Counted from the stretch's first letter, positions 9,326 through 18,419 are shown. The stretch is DNA of 64,000 nt from an uncultured Dehalococcoidia bacterium (GCA_951812395.1 CATOSD010000001.1:124001-188000); one strand, 5' to 3'. Notes: a model not told the origin generated them from the sequence alone. A program made the numbers and translations.

Positions 9326-9609
9326 ATGTAAGCCAGATTCTACATTGATCCGGAGACGGGTCTTCCCCATGTTATGTCGCACGGCGTACATGAGAACGAA
9401 GTCGAGGACATCCTGGCGTCCCCCGGCGAGGACAGGCCGGGGCGGGACGGTTCCCGGGTGGCGATTGGCCGGACATCAGGCGGGCGGTATCTTCGCGTCT
9501 CTACGTGCCAGACCAAGAACCAGACAGTGTGTTTGTGATTACCGCGTACGAATTGCGGGGAAGGCCGTTGGCCGCGTTTCTCAGGCGGATGAGAAGGAGA
9601 AGCAGATGA
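9326..9609 (+). pseudogene. Broken small toxin-like gene upstream of a putative antitoxin
   Basis: Read in two frames, this stretch encodes one conserved-looking small protein: ARFYIDPETGLPHVMSHGV, then HENEVEDILASPGEDRPGRD and SRVAIGRTSGGRYLRV in one frame, and YVPDQEPDSVFVITAYELRG plus RPLAAFLRRMRRRSR in the next. A single base is missing near 9500, where RYLRV should continue into YVPD. In addition the apparent start ATG (9326) is followed directly by TAA. The second frame ends in TGA overlapping the next ATG as ATGA, the layout of a toxin-antitoxin operon. The protein resembles the DUF4258/BrnT-like class of small RNase-type toxins, but that family call is tentative. Confidence 0.55.
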
Positions 9610-9806
9610 GTTCCAGGGTAGACTTTCTAGAGGGTTGGGACGAGGAGCGCGTTCGTGGCGTCCTTGAACACTACGAGAGCCTGGACGAGGATGAGACGGT
9701 CAATGAGGATGAGGCGGCCTTCGAGGACTCCTGCCAGACAGCGATGGCAATTCCGAACGAACTAGTGCCGCAGGTGCGCGCGCTTCTTGCAGACTTCGCA
9801 AAATAG
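9606..9806 (+). CDS. Small acidic protein, putative antitoxin partner of the broken gene upstream
   Basis: A 66-residue protein, MSSRVDFLEGWDEERVRGVL followed by an acidic segment (ESLDEDETVNEDEAAFED) and a helical C-terminus ending LVPQVRALLADFAK. The ATG overlaps the stop of the preceding broken reading frame by ATGA and is preceded by a GAGAAGGAGAAG ribosome site. Gene order and acidic character suggest an antitoxin or neutralising partner. No known domain recognised. If the upstream toxin is dead this gene may be a free remnant. Confidence 0.55.
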   Translation: MSSRVDFLEGWDEERVRGVLEHYESLDEDETVNEDEAAFEDSCQTAMAIPNELVPQVRALLADFAK

Positions 9807-9862
9807 GGGCATGACGCGCACCTGGGGATAGGTGCAGTCATACTCCTCCGAACGCGCTTTCG

Positions 9863-11368
9863 CTACTGGCCTTCGCTTAGCGCGGCCCAGGCGGCGCTGA
9901 GGGTGTCGACGTCGGGAGCGAATACGAGGAGGGTGTCGGTTGGGCCGGCGGACAGGCGGACGACGCGGCCCGGCAGGTCGAGCAGCTCGCCGTCGCCGTC
10001 GTCAGCCGGGCGCCAGTCGGTGTCGGACTGGGCGCTCAGCGCGGCGCGCGCGGCCACGTAGAACTCCGCGGCGTCGTCTTCGGTGTCCCAGACCAGACGC
10101 CAGGCAAGCACCAGGCCGCCGTCCTCGTGCTGCCACAGCACGAGGCGGTCGCCACCCCATCCGGCGGCGCTCGACGCGGCGGACTCGGCGGTTGCGTCTT
10201 CCTCACCGACCATGGCCAGGTACGAAGAGATCAGGAACTCGCCGAGAGTGTCCTGTCCCGCCTCGCTCCACGCCCCGCCCAGCGCGGCGGCCAGGCTGGG
10301 CAGCACCACGGGGACGGGCGTCTCGTTGTCGAGAAACTTGTCAACGTGGAGCACCTGCTCGGTGGACACGGGCGGGTTGGCGAAGGCGTTGTCGATGATC
10401 TCCCAGCCGCCGGCCTGTTGGAACAGCTGCACCGTGAATTCGAAGCCGCGCGTGTACGGGAACAGCAGAGAGTCGCGGACCAGTTGCGGGGCGTCGGCGA
10501 ACGGATCATCGGACGATGTGCTCTCCTGCCGGGCCTCCTGCTGCTGCTCCCCGGTGAGCTCGTAGTTGAAGTAGAGCACCTCGACGATCGTGGCGTCGCC
10601 CTCCACGAGACCCCGGTATGCCAGGGTGCGGTCGGAGTCGGCGTCGTCCAGCGCGTCGAGGGCGTCCTTCAGGTCGAAGTTGCGGTGCTGCAGTGCGTGG
10701 GCGTACTCGTGGGCGTAGGTGAGGATGTCCCGAGGGGAGACGTCATCGTCGTTGTCGACCACGTATATTTTGTCCTCGTCGGCGTCGAAGAAGCCCAGCA
10801 CGGAGCTGGAGTAGAGGCTGACCAACAGCTCGAAGAGGTCCGCCTCAGCGTCCAGAATGCCCAGCGTCGTGTAAATGCCGTCGGCCAGGGCTATGTCCTC
10901 CCTGTTCTCCTCCAGGCTCTCGCTGAGTCTCGCGCGCAGCTCCGCCCGGTCGATGAACTCGCGGTCGACGTCCAGGAAGGCGAAGCGTTCGCGCAGGCTC
11001 GAGGCCCGCCGCTCCACGTCGTCGAGCGTGGCGTCCAGGGCTCCGGACGGCGCAGTCGTAGGCACGGGGGTGGGTAAGGCCGCGACGGTGGTGGGCAGGA
11101 TGACGGGGCCGGGATCGAAGGCGGGCGCCGGGGTGAGGGTGGCTGTGGGAGTGGCCGCCGGCGTCGGGGTGGGCGCGATGGTGGGGGTGGCTTCCGACGC
11201 GGCGGTCGGGGCCGCGGTAGGCGTGGGCGTTGGGGCCGTGTCGCTGCCGCAGGCCGCGGCAAGCGTCGCGAGCAGGGCAAACGCAGCGAGCGCCATGATA
11301 GTTCGCGCGGCGCCGGCGCGGTGAAGTGACAAAGTTACGGCCTCCGAAGCACGCTTGGGGGTTTTCAT
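9863..11368 (-). CDS. Lipoprotein with HExxH zinc-protease-like motif
   Basis: About 500 residues. The N-terminus has a basic start, a hydrophobic helix and lipobox TLAAACG (Cys40), followed by a Thr-Pro-Ala linker of about 70 residues. The folded part carries TYAHEYAHALQHRNFDLKD, whose HEYAH (about 220-224) fits a zinc metallopeptidase helix. The downstream segment YRGLVEGDATIVEVLY places an acidic ...EGDA in the position of a third ligand in gluzincin-like enzymes. Acts outside the membrane. The start is unclear: ATGs at 11380 and 11368 both lack a strong ribosome site, and the frame stays open to 11560. Substrate unknown. Confidence 0.75.
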   Translation of the reverse strand: MKTPKRASEAVTLSLHRAGAARTIMALAAFALLATLAAACGSDTAPTPTPTAAPTAASEATPTIAPTPTPAATPTATLTPAPAFDPGPVILPTTVAALPTPVPTTAPSGALDATLDDVERRASSLRERFAFLDVDREFIDRAELRARLSESLEENREDIALADGIYTTLGILDAEADLFELLVSLYSSSVLGFFDADEDKIYVVDNDDDVSPRDILTYAHEYAHALQHRNFDLKDALDALDDADSDRTLAYRGLVEGDATIVEVLYFNYELTGEQQQEARQESTSSDDPFADAPQLVRDSLLFPYTRGFEFTVQLFQQAGGWEIIDNAFANPPVSTEQVLHVDKFLDNETPVPVVLPSLAAALGGAWSEAGQDTLGEFLISSYLAMVGEEDATAESAASSAAGWGGDRLVLWQHEDGGLVLAWRLVWDTEDDAAEFYVAARAALSAQSDTDWRPADDGDGELLDLPGRVVRLSAGPTDTLLVFAPDVDTLSAAWAALSEGQ

Positions 11369-11528
11369 TCGGCGATGCATAGCATATCGAAAGGTGGGGC
11401 GATAGGCTAGGGCTTGTGGGACTCTGCCGCGGGTCTGGCGCGCCCACGGGTCACCGGTCGATTCACGAACCGTCCCTACGAGAAAAGGACCCGTCACCCC
11501 CCTTCCTAACCTTCCCTTTTGTATAGAC

Positions 11529-11569
11529 CGGGGACATAGGTTACACATATTCGGGGACATGGGTTACAC
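11529..11569. repeat. Direct repeat CGGGGACATRGGTTACAC, IS-end-like
   Basis: Two 18-base copies with one mismatch start 23 bases apart (11529 and 11552). Strings of this kind (GGGGACAT..GGTTACAC) are typical of the ends of IS481-type insertion sequences and of their solo remnants. No transposase frame is nearby, so this would be a relic end or a target for such elements. Confidence 0.5.
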
Positions 11570-11708
11570 CTACCTTGACGGGGGAGGATCTGGCAACCGT
11601 CCTATGGAATTGCGGCTGGAACGCTGATACACTTCCGGCAGCACGGTGCTACACCGACTACCCTACCCGACGGCTCGCGAGTCGGGCCGCGCCTGGAGAG
11701 AATCGCAG

Positions 11709-13433
11709 ATGCCAACACGACAGTTTACGGGCAACCCATCGCAAATCATGGTCGAGCAGCTCGCCGCTTCGGGCATAAGGTACGTGTTCAACAACTCCGG
11801 CTCGCGCGAGGCGCACTTCTTCGACGCGCTGCACTCCCGCGACGACATTCACGGCATTCTGGCGCTGCACGAGGGAAGCGTCGCGGCGATGGCCGGCGGC
11901 TACACGCAGGTGGGGCTCGACCCCGCGGCGATGGTGGTGCACCTGGGCGCGGGTCTGGCCCAGTGCATGGGCCAGCTCATCAACGTGTGGGACGGCAGTC
12001 TGCCCGTGGTGGTCATCACCTTCGCGGGCGACACCGGCAGCTTCGCCGACCGCATCATCCTGGACCTGGACCACAGCTTCGGGCCTACCTCCATAGCCGC
12101 GCCCTTCACGAAGGCCAACTGGACCATCATCGAGCCTGAGGGCCTGCCGCAGGCGATCGACCGCGCCATCCGCGTTGCTATGACGCCGCCAGTCGGGCCC
12201 GTGCACCTGGCGGTGTACGACCGCCTGCTGGGCACTCAACAGGTGGAGACGCAGATCATAGACGGCGGCGTGCAGAACGTGCGGGCTGGCTACCCGTCCG
12301 ACGACGACCTGGAGCAGGTGGCGCGAGCGCTGCACGAGGCGGAACGTCCCGTGATCTACGTGGGCGACGGCGTGTGGAAGAGCGGCGCGCAGGAGAAGGT
12401 GGCAAACCTGGCGGAGCGTTTCGGCGCGGCGGTTGTGTCGTCGTTCGGCGACCTGAGGGCCGTCCCGATCAAGCACCGGCTGCACTGCGGGCGAATCGAC
12501 GCGGCCATGCCAGCCTTGAACCCCGACCTGATCCTGTCCATCGGGTCTCGTCATGGCGGCGCCGGCGCGGCGACCGACTTCGACGTGTTCGCGTCGGCAA
12601 GCAAGGTGATCGCCATGGGCGTGGACCTGGGCAGCCTGCGGAACGTCCCCGGACTGGACCTTGCGATACTCGCGGACGAGTACCGCACGCTGGAGCAGCT
12701 CGAGGAGCTGTTGCTGAGCGAATCGACGCCGCAGCGATACGACGATCGGCGCGAGTGGGCGCTGGGCCAGGCGGCCGGTCTGCGCGAGCGGCGCAGACGG
12801 GAGGCCGCTGCGGTTACGGCGGGGGCGTCGCAGGTGCACCCGACCGCGGCGCTGAACGCGCTGGACGCGGAGCTGGAGCGCCGCGGGGGCGGGGTGATCA
12901 CCGTGGAGCAGTTCGCGATGCCGCTGGACACGCTGGGCGGCGAGGACTCGCCGGGCAACAACGAGTACATCCGCGCGGCGGGCGGCTCGGAGGGCTACGG
13001 CGTCGGCGCCGCGGTGGGCGCGAAGCTGGCCGCGCCGGACCGGCCCGTGGTGGGTCTAGTGGGCGACGGCTCGCTGTACTACGCCGACTCGGGCATGTGG
13101 ACGGCGGCGCACCACAACATCCCGATGCTGTGGGTGATCCCCAACAACCAGGCGTACGGGATCGTCGCCAACTCGTTCGAGCGCGCCGGAACGTCGATGA
13201 AGGACTCGGGTGACTACGCGGGCGTGGTGCTCAGCGGCATCGACCCTGTGAAGCTGGCCGAGGGGTTCGGCGTGGAGGCCATGCACCTGCAGGACGAGGA
13301 CAAAGCGACGGAGACGATCGCGCACGCGCTGGACACAGTGGAGCGCGAGAGCCGGCCCTTCCTGCTGAACGTGCACCTGCCGATGGGCATTCCCAGCGGC
13401 GGCCGCCCCGCGCGGCAGTTCCGCATGGCGTAG
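11709..13433 (+). CDS. Thiamine-diphosphate-dependent enzyme (acetolactate synthase / decarboxylase-like)
   Basis: A 574-residue three-domain ThDP enzyme. The N-terminal domain has VFNNSGSREAHFFDAL and LALHEGSVAAMAGGYTQ, with the His-Glu pair whose Glu activates the cofactor. The middle domain has ERPVIYVGDGVWKSGA. The C-terminal domain has the GDG...NN cofactor motif, GDGSLYYADSGMW...IPNNQAYG. I start at ATG 11709, preceded by GGAGAG, rather than at 11646. It resembles benzoylformate decarboxylase or large acetolactate synthase subunits; the true substrate is a 2-keto acid that I cannot specify. An MBL-fold hydrolase gene follows after 5 bases, so they are co-transcribed. Confidence 0.88.
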   Translation: MPTRQFTGNPSQIMVEQLAASGIRYVFNNSGSREAHFFDALHSRDDIHGILALHEGSVAAMAGGYTQVGLDPAAMVVHLGAGLAQCMGQLINVWDGSLPVVVITFAGDTGSFADRIILDLDHSFGPTSIAAPFTKANWTIIEPEGLPQAIDRAIRVAMTPPVGPVHLAVYDRLLGTQQVETQIIDGGVQNVRAGYPSDDDLEQVARALHEAERPVIYVGDGVWKSGAQEKVANLAERFGAAVVSSFGDLRAVPIKHRLHCGRIDAAMPALNPDLILSIGSRHGGAGAATDFDVFASASKVIAMGVDLGSLRNVPGLDLAILADEYRTLEQLEELLLSESTPQRYDDRREWALGQAAGLRERRRREAAAVTAGASQVHPTAALNALDAELERRGGGVITVEQFAMPLDTLGGEDSPGNNEYIRAAGGSEGYGVGAAVGAKLAAPDRPVVGLVGDGSLYYADSGMWTAAHHNIPMLWVIPNNQAYGIVANSFERAGTSMKDSGDYAGVVLSGIDPVKLAEGFGVEAMHLQDEDKATETIAHALDTVERESRPFLLNVHLPMGIPSGGRPARQFRMA

Positions 13434-13438
13434 CGCCG

Positions 13439-14305
13439 TTGAGCGATTTCAGCGTTACGCTGCTGGGCACGGGAACGCCCGAGCCCCTGGACGACCGGAT
13501 TGGCATCAGCACACTGGTGCGCGCGGGCGGCGAGACGCTGCTGTTCGACTGCGGACGCGGCACGGGATTGCGCCTCCACCAGGCCGAGGGCAGCTACAAG
13601 ACCGCGACGGTGATGTTCCTGACGCACCTGCACTCGGACCACGTGTCCGGTATCCCGGACCTGTGGCTGACAGGCTCGATTCCGCAGATGCGCGGGCGAG
13701 AGGAGCCGCTGCGGATGTTCGGACCCACAGGCACCGAGAACCTGGCCGAGCACCTGCAACTGGCCTATTCTGCGGACGTAGAGGCGAGGCAGCCGTCGCG
13801 GGACATGGCGGGCTTCGGCGCATCGCCCGCGCGCCTGGAGGCGGCGGACATCTCGCCGGGCGTAGTGTACGACCGCAACGGCGTGCGGGTGATCGCCTTC
13901 CCCGTCGAGCACCTGATAATCGAGCCGGCGTTCGGATTCCGCGTCGAGTACGGCGGCCGATCGGTGGTGCTGTCGGGCGATACGACCTACTGCGAAAGCA
14001 TGGTGGACAACTCGCGCGGCGCGGACCTGGTCATCCACGAGGTGGCGGCGGTGCCGGAGGGTGTCGACTCGACCTCGCCGCTGGTGAACCGCGTAGTGTC
14101 GTGCCACACGTCGCCGGAGGACGCCGGCAGCCTGTACAATCGCACGGCCCCAGCGCTCGCCGTATTCTCGCACATCCACTACATCCTGGGTGCGAGCGAC
14201 GACGACATCATCGCTGGGGCGAGGCGCACCTACGACGGCGAGATGGTGGTGGGCCGCGACCTCGACACGTTCGAAGTGGAGCGACGCAGCGTGCGGCGCG
14301 TTTAG
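13439..14305 (+). CDS. MBL-fold metallo-hydrolase (RNase Z / arylsulfatase-like)
   Basis: A 288-residue metallo-beta-lactamase fold enzyme. The di-zinc site is visible: THLHSDHVSG (HxHxDH, residues 63-68), VVLSGDTTYCE supplying the bridging Asp, and the late His in AVFSHIHYI. LLGTGTPEPLDDRIG at the start matches the RNase Z/arylsulfatase branch. The start is TTG at 13439, 5 bases after the stop of the ThDP enzyme gene, which implies an operon and perhaps coupled translation. Its role is probably hydrolysis of an ester or lactone in the same pathway; substrate unknown. Confidence 0.85.
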   Translation: MSDFSVTLLGTGTPEPLDDRIGISTLVRAGGETLLFDCGRGTGLRLHQAEGSYKTATVMFLTHLHSDHVSGIPDLWLTGSIPQMRGREEPLRMFGPTGTENLAEHLQLAYSADVEARQPSRDMAGFGASPARLEAADISPGVVYDRNGVRVIAFPVEHLIIEPAFGFRVEYGGRSVVLSGDTTYCESMVDNSRGADLVIHEVAAVPEGVDSTSPLVNRVVSCHTSPEDAGSLYNRTAPALAVFSHIHYILGASDDDIIAGARRTYDGEMVVGRDLDTFEVERRSVRRV

Positions 14306-14389
14306 CGTACAGGCAAAGGCCGAACGCTTCGCGACCATAGCCCTGACCATGGTAACATGCTCTCAGTACTTGCCTTAGGGAGCGCTCCA

Positions 14390-14674
14390 ATGACCGAAAA
14401 CAGTGACAAACCAGGCGGTACCCGGACCATCAAGGCGTCGGAGTTCAAGGCCAGGTGTCTTCAGCTCATGGACGAGGTGGCCGACAATGGCGGCGAAATA
14501 ATCATCACAAAACGGGGCAAGCCGGTTGCCAAGCTCGTCCCCCATCGCGAGCGGCCGAAGTCGCTCTTTGGCGCCGACCGGGGTCGCATGAAAATCGTGG
14601 GGGATATCATCAGTCCTATCGACGTCGAGTGGGAAGCCGAAGTCAATCCAGACAGAGTGCTCAACCCGCGATAG
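14390..14674 (+). CDS. Phd/YefM-family antitoxin
   Basis: A 94-residue antitoxin. The Phd/YefM core is clear: TIKASEFKARCLQLMDEVA, then IIITKRGKPVAKLVP. The N-terminal half should bind operator DNA as a dimer; the C-terminal tail (KIVGDIISPIDVEWEAEV) should wrap the toxin. Start at ATG 14390 follows AGGGAG. Its stop codon shares one base with the toxin start, so the pair is translationally coupled and autoregulated as usual for this class. Confidence 0.9.
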   Translation: MTENSDKPGGTRTIKASEFKARCLQLMDEVADNGGEIIITKRGKPVAKLVPHRERPKSLFGADRGRMKIVGDIISPIDVEWEAEVNPDRVLNPR

Positions 14675-15069
14675 TGCTGGATACGCACGCGCTAGTCTGG
14701 CTATGGACGGGCGATGATAAACTGGGGCCAACCGCCGGAATTGCGATTGACAACGCGCTTGACGACGAGCAGGCCGCGGTATCCGCCATGACGTTCTGGG
14801 AAGTCGCCTTGCTCAAGAGCAAGGGTCGTCTAAACTTTCCAGAGGATGTCGGCCGGTGGCGTCAGGAGTTGCTCGGACAGGGGATCACCGAGATCACGGT
14901 CGACGGCGAGATTGGCATCCGCGCGAACGAGTTGCCAGGGTTTCACGCTGACCCCGCCGACCGAATCATTGTGGCGACGGCGCTGACTGGACGCCATCTC
15001 ATCATCACCGCGGACGACCACATTCTCCGCTGGAGCGGCAATCTCGACCGGATGGACGCCCGGGAGTAA
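14674..15069 (+). CDS. VapC-like PIN-domain toxin
   Basis: A 131-residue PIN-domain ribonuclease toxin. Acidic metal ligands are in place: Asp3 (LDTHALVWLW), Glu43 (FWEVALL), Asp96 (ADPADRIIVATAL) and Asp114 (IITADDHIL). The start is a GTG at 14674 that overlaps the last base of the antitoxin stop. Full length and intact, in contrast to the PIN gene split by an insertion sequence near 28.1 kb. Would cleave RNA, often tRNA in this family, unless held by the upstream antitoxin. Confidence 0.9.
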   Translation: MLDTHALVWLWTGDDKLGPTAGIAIDNALDDEQAAVSAMTFWEVALLKSKGRLNFPEDVGRWRQELLGQGITEITVDGEIGIRANELPGFHADPADRIIVATALTGRHLIITADDHILRWSGNLDRMDARE

Positions 15070-15098
15070 AGTCGTAACCTAAAGGAGAGAGTCGGCTG

Positions 15099-16835
15099 TC
15101 ACGGTGAGCCAGTGAAGGCGTCTTCCAATATACCCTGGTATCCCTCCGGGGACCTTGTGCGCTCTGCGGGGCGGTACATCGAAGGGTGAGCCGGAATCTC
15201 GAACTCCATTCCCGCCAGCAACTCCTGTATAGTGAGAATCTGAATTTTGGGGAAGTCCCGCTGCCAGATGTCGGAGTGGTGGAATCCAGCGGCGGCAGCC
15301 TCTCTGCGCATCTCTCGCGTGGGATTCTCAAGAGTGATGAACAGCCCCAAAGTCGCGTTCTCGCGCTCGACCGTGCCGACAAGGTCGCGCACCTGTGAGA
15401 CTTCCACCCGACCGCTCTTGACCTGAACGATTGCCCTCATAGTGGTCCTGCGGGGGCCGTCGATGAAGTGCACAATACCGTCGATGCCCCTGTCAGCGCC
15501 GCGTCTGCCTCGCTCACGCGGCAGCGCTTCCAGAAGCGACATGGCCCAGTACTCGAACTGGAAGCGATCCTGCTCGGCCAGTGCGCGCGCGCTGCCCACG
15601 TCCACAGGCTCGCCGACGACGTCATAGTTCCTGCCAGGGAGCAGGTCGAATCCCGTCTTGAGCCGGTTCTTCATGAGCGCAACCGCCAGATGGGTGATGT
15701 CTATGCCCATCCACTGGCGGTCCAGCCTGTGGGCCGCCGCGACGGCCGTGCCGCAGCCGCAGAATGGGTCGAGCACGACGTCGCCCTCGTTGGAGGACGC
15801 GGTGATGATGCGTTCGAGGAGCGCTTGCGGCTTCTGCGTGGGGTAGCCGAGGCGTTCCCTTGCGCGGGAGCCGATTGGATTTATGTCGGTCCACATGTCT
15901 TGCAGCGAAACACCGGGCATTTCGTCGAGGTAGCGTTTGTGACTCGGTGTCCCCTCTTGCGTATACGCGATTCGACCTTCCTCGGCCATCGACGTGAGCA
16001 ATTCCTTGGAATATGCCCAATACCTGCGCCTGTACGGCGCAACTCCTCTGTACTCCCATCCTTCAACAGGGTGAAGGTACTCGTTGGTCAGGTCTGCTTC
16101 CCAGTCGCCGTCTTTGGGACGCTTGATTCTCCATTCGTAGCTGGTGTCTCCCCCGGGTCTGGCCGCGGTCAGGTTATCCATCCGGTATCTCCGGCCTGTG
16201 CCAAGCTCCGTGTGACGGTAGAAGCTGTCTATGTAACTTTGGTCGTACGGTGTGTAAATCGGATTCCACGTCCAGTCGCGACCCTTGGTGTAGTAGAAGA
16301 TTGTGTCGTGTATGCGGCCGTGCTGTTTACGGCCCTGCCTGGTGTCGCTGTGCGCGCTGGTCCGCTTCCAAATGATCTCCGTGCGGAATTGCTCTACCCC
16401 AAACACGCTGTCCATCAGCACCTTGAGGTAGTGGCCCGCGGTGGGGTCGCAGTGCAGGTAGATAGAGCCCGTGGGCTTGAGGACGCGGCGCATCTCCACA
16501 AGGCGTGGCGTCATCATAACCAGGTAGGCCATCATCGAGTTACGGCCCAGGAACTGGCGCAGGGCCGAGACCATGTCTTTGACGCTGGAAGGAGTGTCGC
16601 GGTTGAGAATAATCTCGTTCTCGTAGGTACGCTCAGACTCCAGCGTCCAGTCCCAGGTATCGGTGAACGCACTAATCTGCGCGGGCGACTCCTCGCCGGT
16701 CTTCTCCCTGAACAGCACATTGTAGTTGGCGTTGGAGTTGAAGGGCGGGTCGAGGTATACGAGGTCGACCGACTCGTCGGGGATGTGCTCTCGCATGACG
16801 CCCAAATTGTCGCCGTAGTAGAGTGAATTTGGCAT
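15099..16835 (-). CDS. Beta-class DNA methyltransferase fused to an Mrr-like nuclease domain
   Basis: A 578-residue two-part protein. The N-terminal part is a SAM-dependent amino-methyltransferase of the beta class: motif IV DPPF (29-32) precedes motif I DPFCGCGT (356-363), with LGYPTQKP between them. The C-terminal 130 residues look like an Mrr-type endonuclease: GADRGIDGIVHF (Asp452) and AIVQVKSGRVEVSQVRDL (Gln471/Lys473), the D...QxK core of Mrr proteins. So one chain may both modify and cut. No separate specificity or restriction gene adjoins it. I start at MPNSLYYGDN because the upstream extension to 16961 is unlike the family. Confidence 0.88.
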   Translation of the reverse strand: MPNSLYYGDNLGVMREHIPDESVDLVYLDPPFNSNANYNVLFREKTGEESPAQISAFTDTWDWTLESERTYENEIILNRDTPSSVKDMVSALRQFLGRNSMMAYLVMMTPRLVEMRRVLKPTGSIYLHCDPTAGHYLKVLMDSVFGVEQFRTEIIWKRTSAHSDTRQGRKQHGRIHDTIFYYTKGRDWTWNPIYTPYDQSYIDSFYRHTELGTGRRYRMDNLTAARPGGDTSYEWRIKRPKDGDWEADLTNEYLHPVEGWEYRGVAPYRRRYWAYSKELLTSMAEEGRIAYTQEGTPSHKRYLDEMPGVSLQDMWTDINPIGSRARERLGYPTQKPQALLERIITASSNEGDVVLDPFCGCGTAVAAAHRLDRQWMGIDITHLAVALMKNRLKTGFDLLPGRNYDVVGEPVDVGSARALAEQDRFQFEYWAMSLLEALPRERGRRGADRGIDGIVHFIDGPRRTTMRAIVQVKSGRVEVSQVRDLVGTVERENATLGLFITLENPTREMRREAAAAGFHHSDIWQRDFPKIQILTIQELLAGMEFEIPAHPSMYRPAERTRSPEGYQGILEDAFTGSP

Positions 16836-17002
16836 GGCTGTTGCGCAGTCTCCAATTGGATGCTCGTCCACAGAGTGTACCCCGCACCTCGTCTCTGCCG
16901 CAACGTCGCGTGTGGACCGGCAGAGTTGCCACACGCCGCGCAGGCGGGCACAATGGGGCACAGAATTCGAGGCGTCCGGACGCCACCACGGGAGATTTGA
17001 TT

Positions 17003-17974
17003 ATGAGCTTCAGATTGCTGCTGCTGCCGCCGGGGGGCGAGGAGAACGCGCTGGTGGGCGAGACCTGGCCCGCCAGGCTGAGGGAGGCGGTGCCCGGAAT
17101 CGACGTGCGCGTGGCGCACTCGGTCGGCGAGGCGATGGAGATGATCGAAGACGCCGACGCGGCCTTTGGCGACATCGCCCCGGAGCTGCTCGAGCTGGGC
17201 ACGAACCTGAAGTGGATCGCGTGCCCCCAGGCGGGGCCGCGCGCGGGCTACTACCACCAGGCGCTGGTCGAGAGCGACGTGGTGGTAACGAACACGCGGG
17301 AGATCTACAACGACCACATCAGCGCGCATATCATGGCGTTCGTGCTGGCGTTCGCGCGGGGGCTGCACGTCTACGTGCCCAGGCAGCTTGAGCGGAACTG
17401 GCGCCCCGGATACGAGACCACTCATCTGCCCGGCGCCACGGCCATAGTCGTGGGCGTCGGCGGCATCGGCGCGGAGACGGCGAGGCTGTGCGCGGAGTTC
17501 GGCATGAGGGTGCTGGGCGTGGACCCGCGAGTGGCCGAGCCGCCGAAGGGGGTCGCGGAGTTGCACCGGCCCGACGCGCTGGACGACGTGCTCCCGCGGG
17601 GGGATTTCGTCATCATCACCGTCCCGGAGACGCCGGAAACGCAGGGCCTGTTCGACTACGGGAAGTTCCGGCTGATGGATCCGGGCGCACGGCTGATTAA
17701 CATAGGCCGCGGCGCGGTGGTTGTGCTGAACGACCTGGCCAGGGCGCTTCAGGAGGGCGAGATAGGCGGCGCGGCGCTGGACGTGTTCCAGGTGGAGCCG
17801 CTGCCGGCGGACCACCCGCTGTGGGAGATGCCCAACGTCATCATCACGCCGCACGTGGCGGGCAGAGGACCCTATCTGGATGACAGGCGCACCGAGCTGT
17901 TCATCGAGAACTGCGTTCGGTTCGCCCGGGGCGAGGAGCTTCGGAACGTGGTGGACAAAGCCAACTGGTTCTGA
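17003..17974 (+). CDS. D-2-hydroxyacid dehydrogenase
   Basis: NAD(P)-dependent oxidoreductase of 323 residues that interconverts a 2-keto acid and a D-2-hydroxy acid. The dinucleotide fold shows VVGVGGIGAETA (151-156). Catalytic residues line up as Arg236 (INIGRGAVV), Glu265 (VEPLPADHPLW) and His284 (ITPHVAG). Start at ATG 17003 follows GGGAG. Divergent from the methyltransferase upstream and convergent with the decayed DUF3352 tail. Substrate is not evident. Confidence 0.92.
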   Translation: MSFRLLLLPPGGEENALVGETWPARLREAVPGIDVRVAHSVGEAMEMIEDADAAFGDIAPELLELGTNLKWIACPQAGPRAGYYHQALVESDVVVTNTREIYNDHISAHIMAFVLAFARGLHVYVPRQLERNWRPGYETTHLPGATAIVVGVGGIGAETARLCAEFGMRVLGVDPRVAEPPKGVAELHRPDALDDVLPRGDFVIITVPETPETQGLFDYGKFRLMDPGARLINIGRGAVVVLNDLARALQEGEIGGAALDVFQVEPLPADHPLWEMPNVIITPHVAGRGPYLDDRRTELFIENCVRFARGEELRNVVDKANWF

Positions 17975-17984
17975 GCCTCTGGAG

Positions 17985-18419
17985 GGCCTGCGCCGCAGCG
18001 CGAGGCGTCCGAGCGCGGCCGTCTCGCTCAGCGTCAGGACCGCCGTGAATCGGATGACCTCTTCGGTGACGGAGCCGGCCAGCAGGAAGGCCTCCAGCGG
18101 CTCGATGCTTGACGTCGCGCTCATAGTCTGAGCGCATGTCGCCATCGAGGGCGTCCTCGAGCAGTTCCATCGCGGTGGCCAGGTCCGCGTAGACAAGCCA
18201 GTCAAGCGGAGCCGGGGCCATGCCCACAAGCGAGGAAAACCCATCGGTGGAACTGAGCGGCTCAGTTTCGCTGGTAGCCGAATCGTGAAACGCTCTCAGG
18301 CTGCGGTAGGTGCTCCCCAAAGCCGCCCAATCCTCCGTTACGAGATAACCCGGATCGTAACCTTTGCCGAGAAGGTCGAACTACTGTGGCGTGGCGGTCA
18401 CCACCTCGTAGTCGCCCAG
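17985..18419 (-). pseudogene. Decayed 3' remainder of the DUF3352-like gene
   Basis: Beyond the TAG at 18420 the same frame continues with clear protein sequence: LGDYEVVTATPQ, a second TAG (18381-18383), then FDLLGKGYDPGYLVTEDWAA and LDWLVYADLATAMELLEDAL. Near 18110 the coding sense shifts into another frame (SSIEPLEAFLLAGSVTEEVI, RFTAVLTLSETAALGRLAL), ending close to 17985. Together this would extend the upstream protein by about 140 residues, to the length usual for such proteins. Two stops plus one frameshift indicate decay or sequence error. Confidence 0.65.

Noticed and set aside
16532-18244. A 570-codon minus-strand frame spanning three genes
   Set aside because: Mostly antisense of the D-2-hydroxyacid dehydrogenase; only a short piece near 18100 carries the decayed DUF3352 tail.
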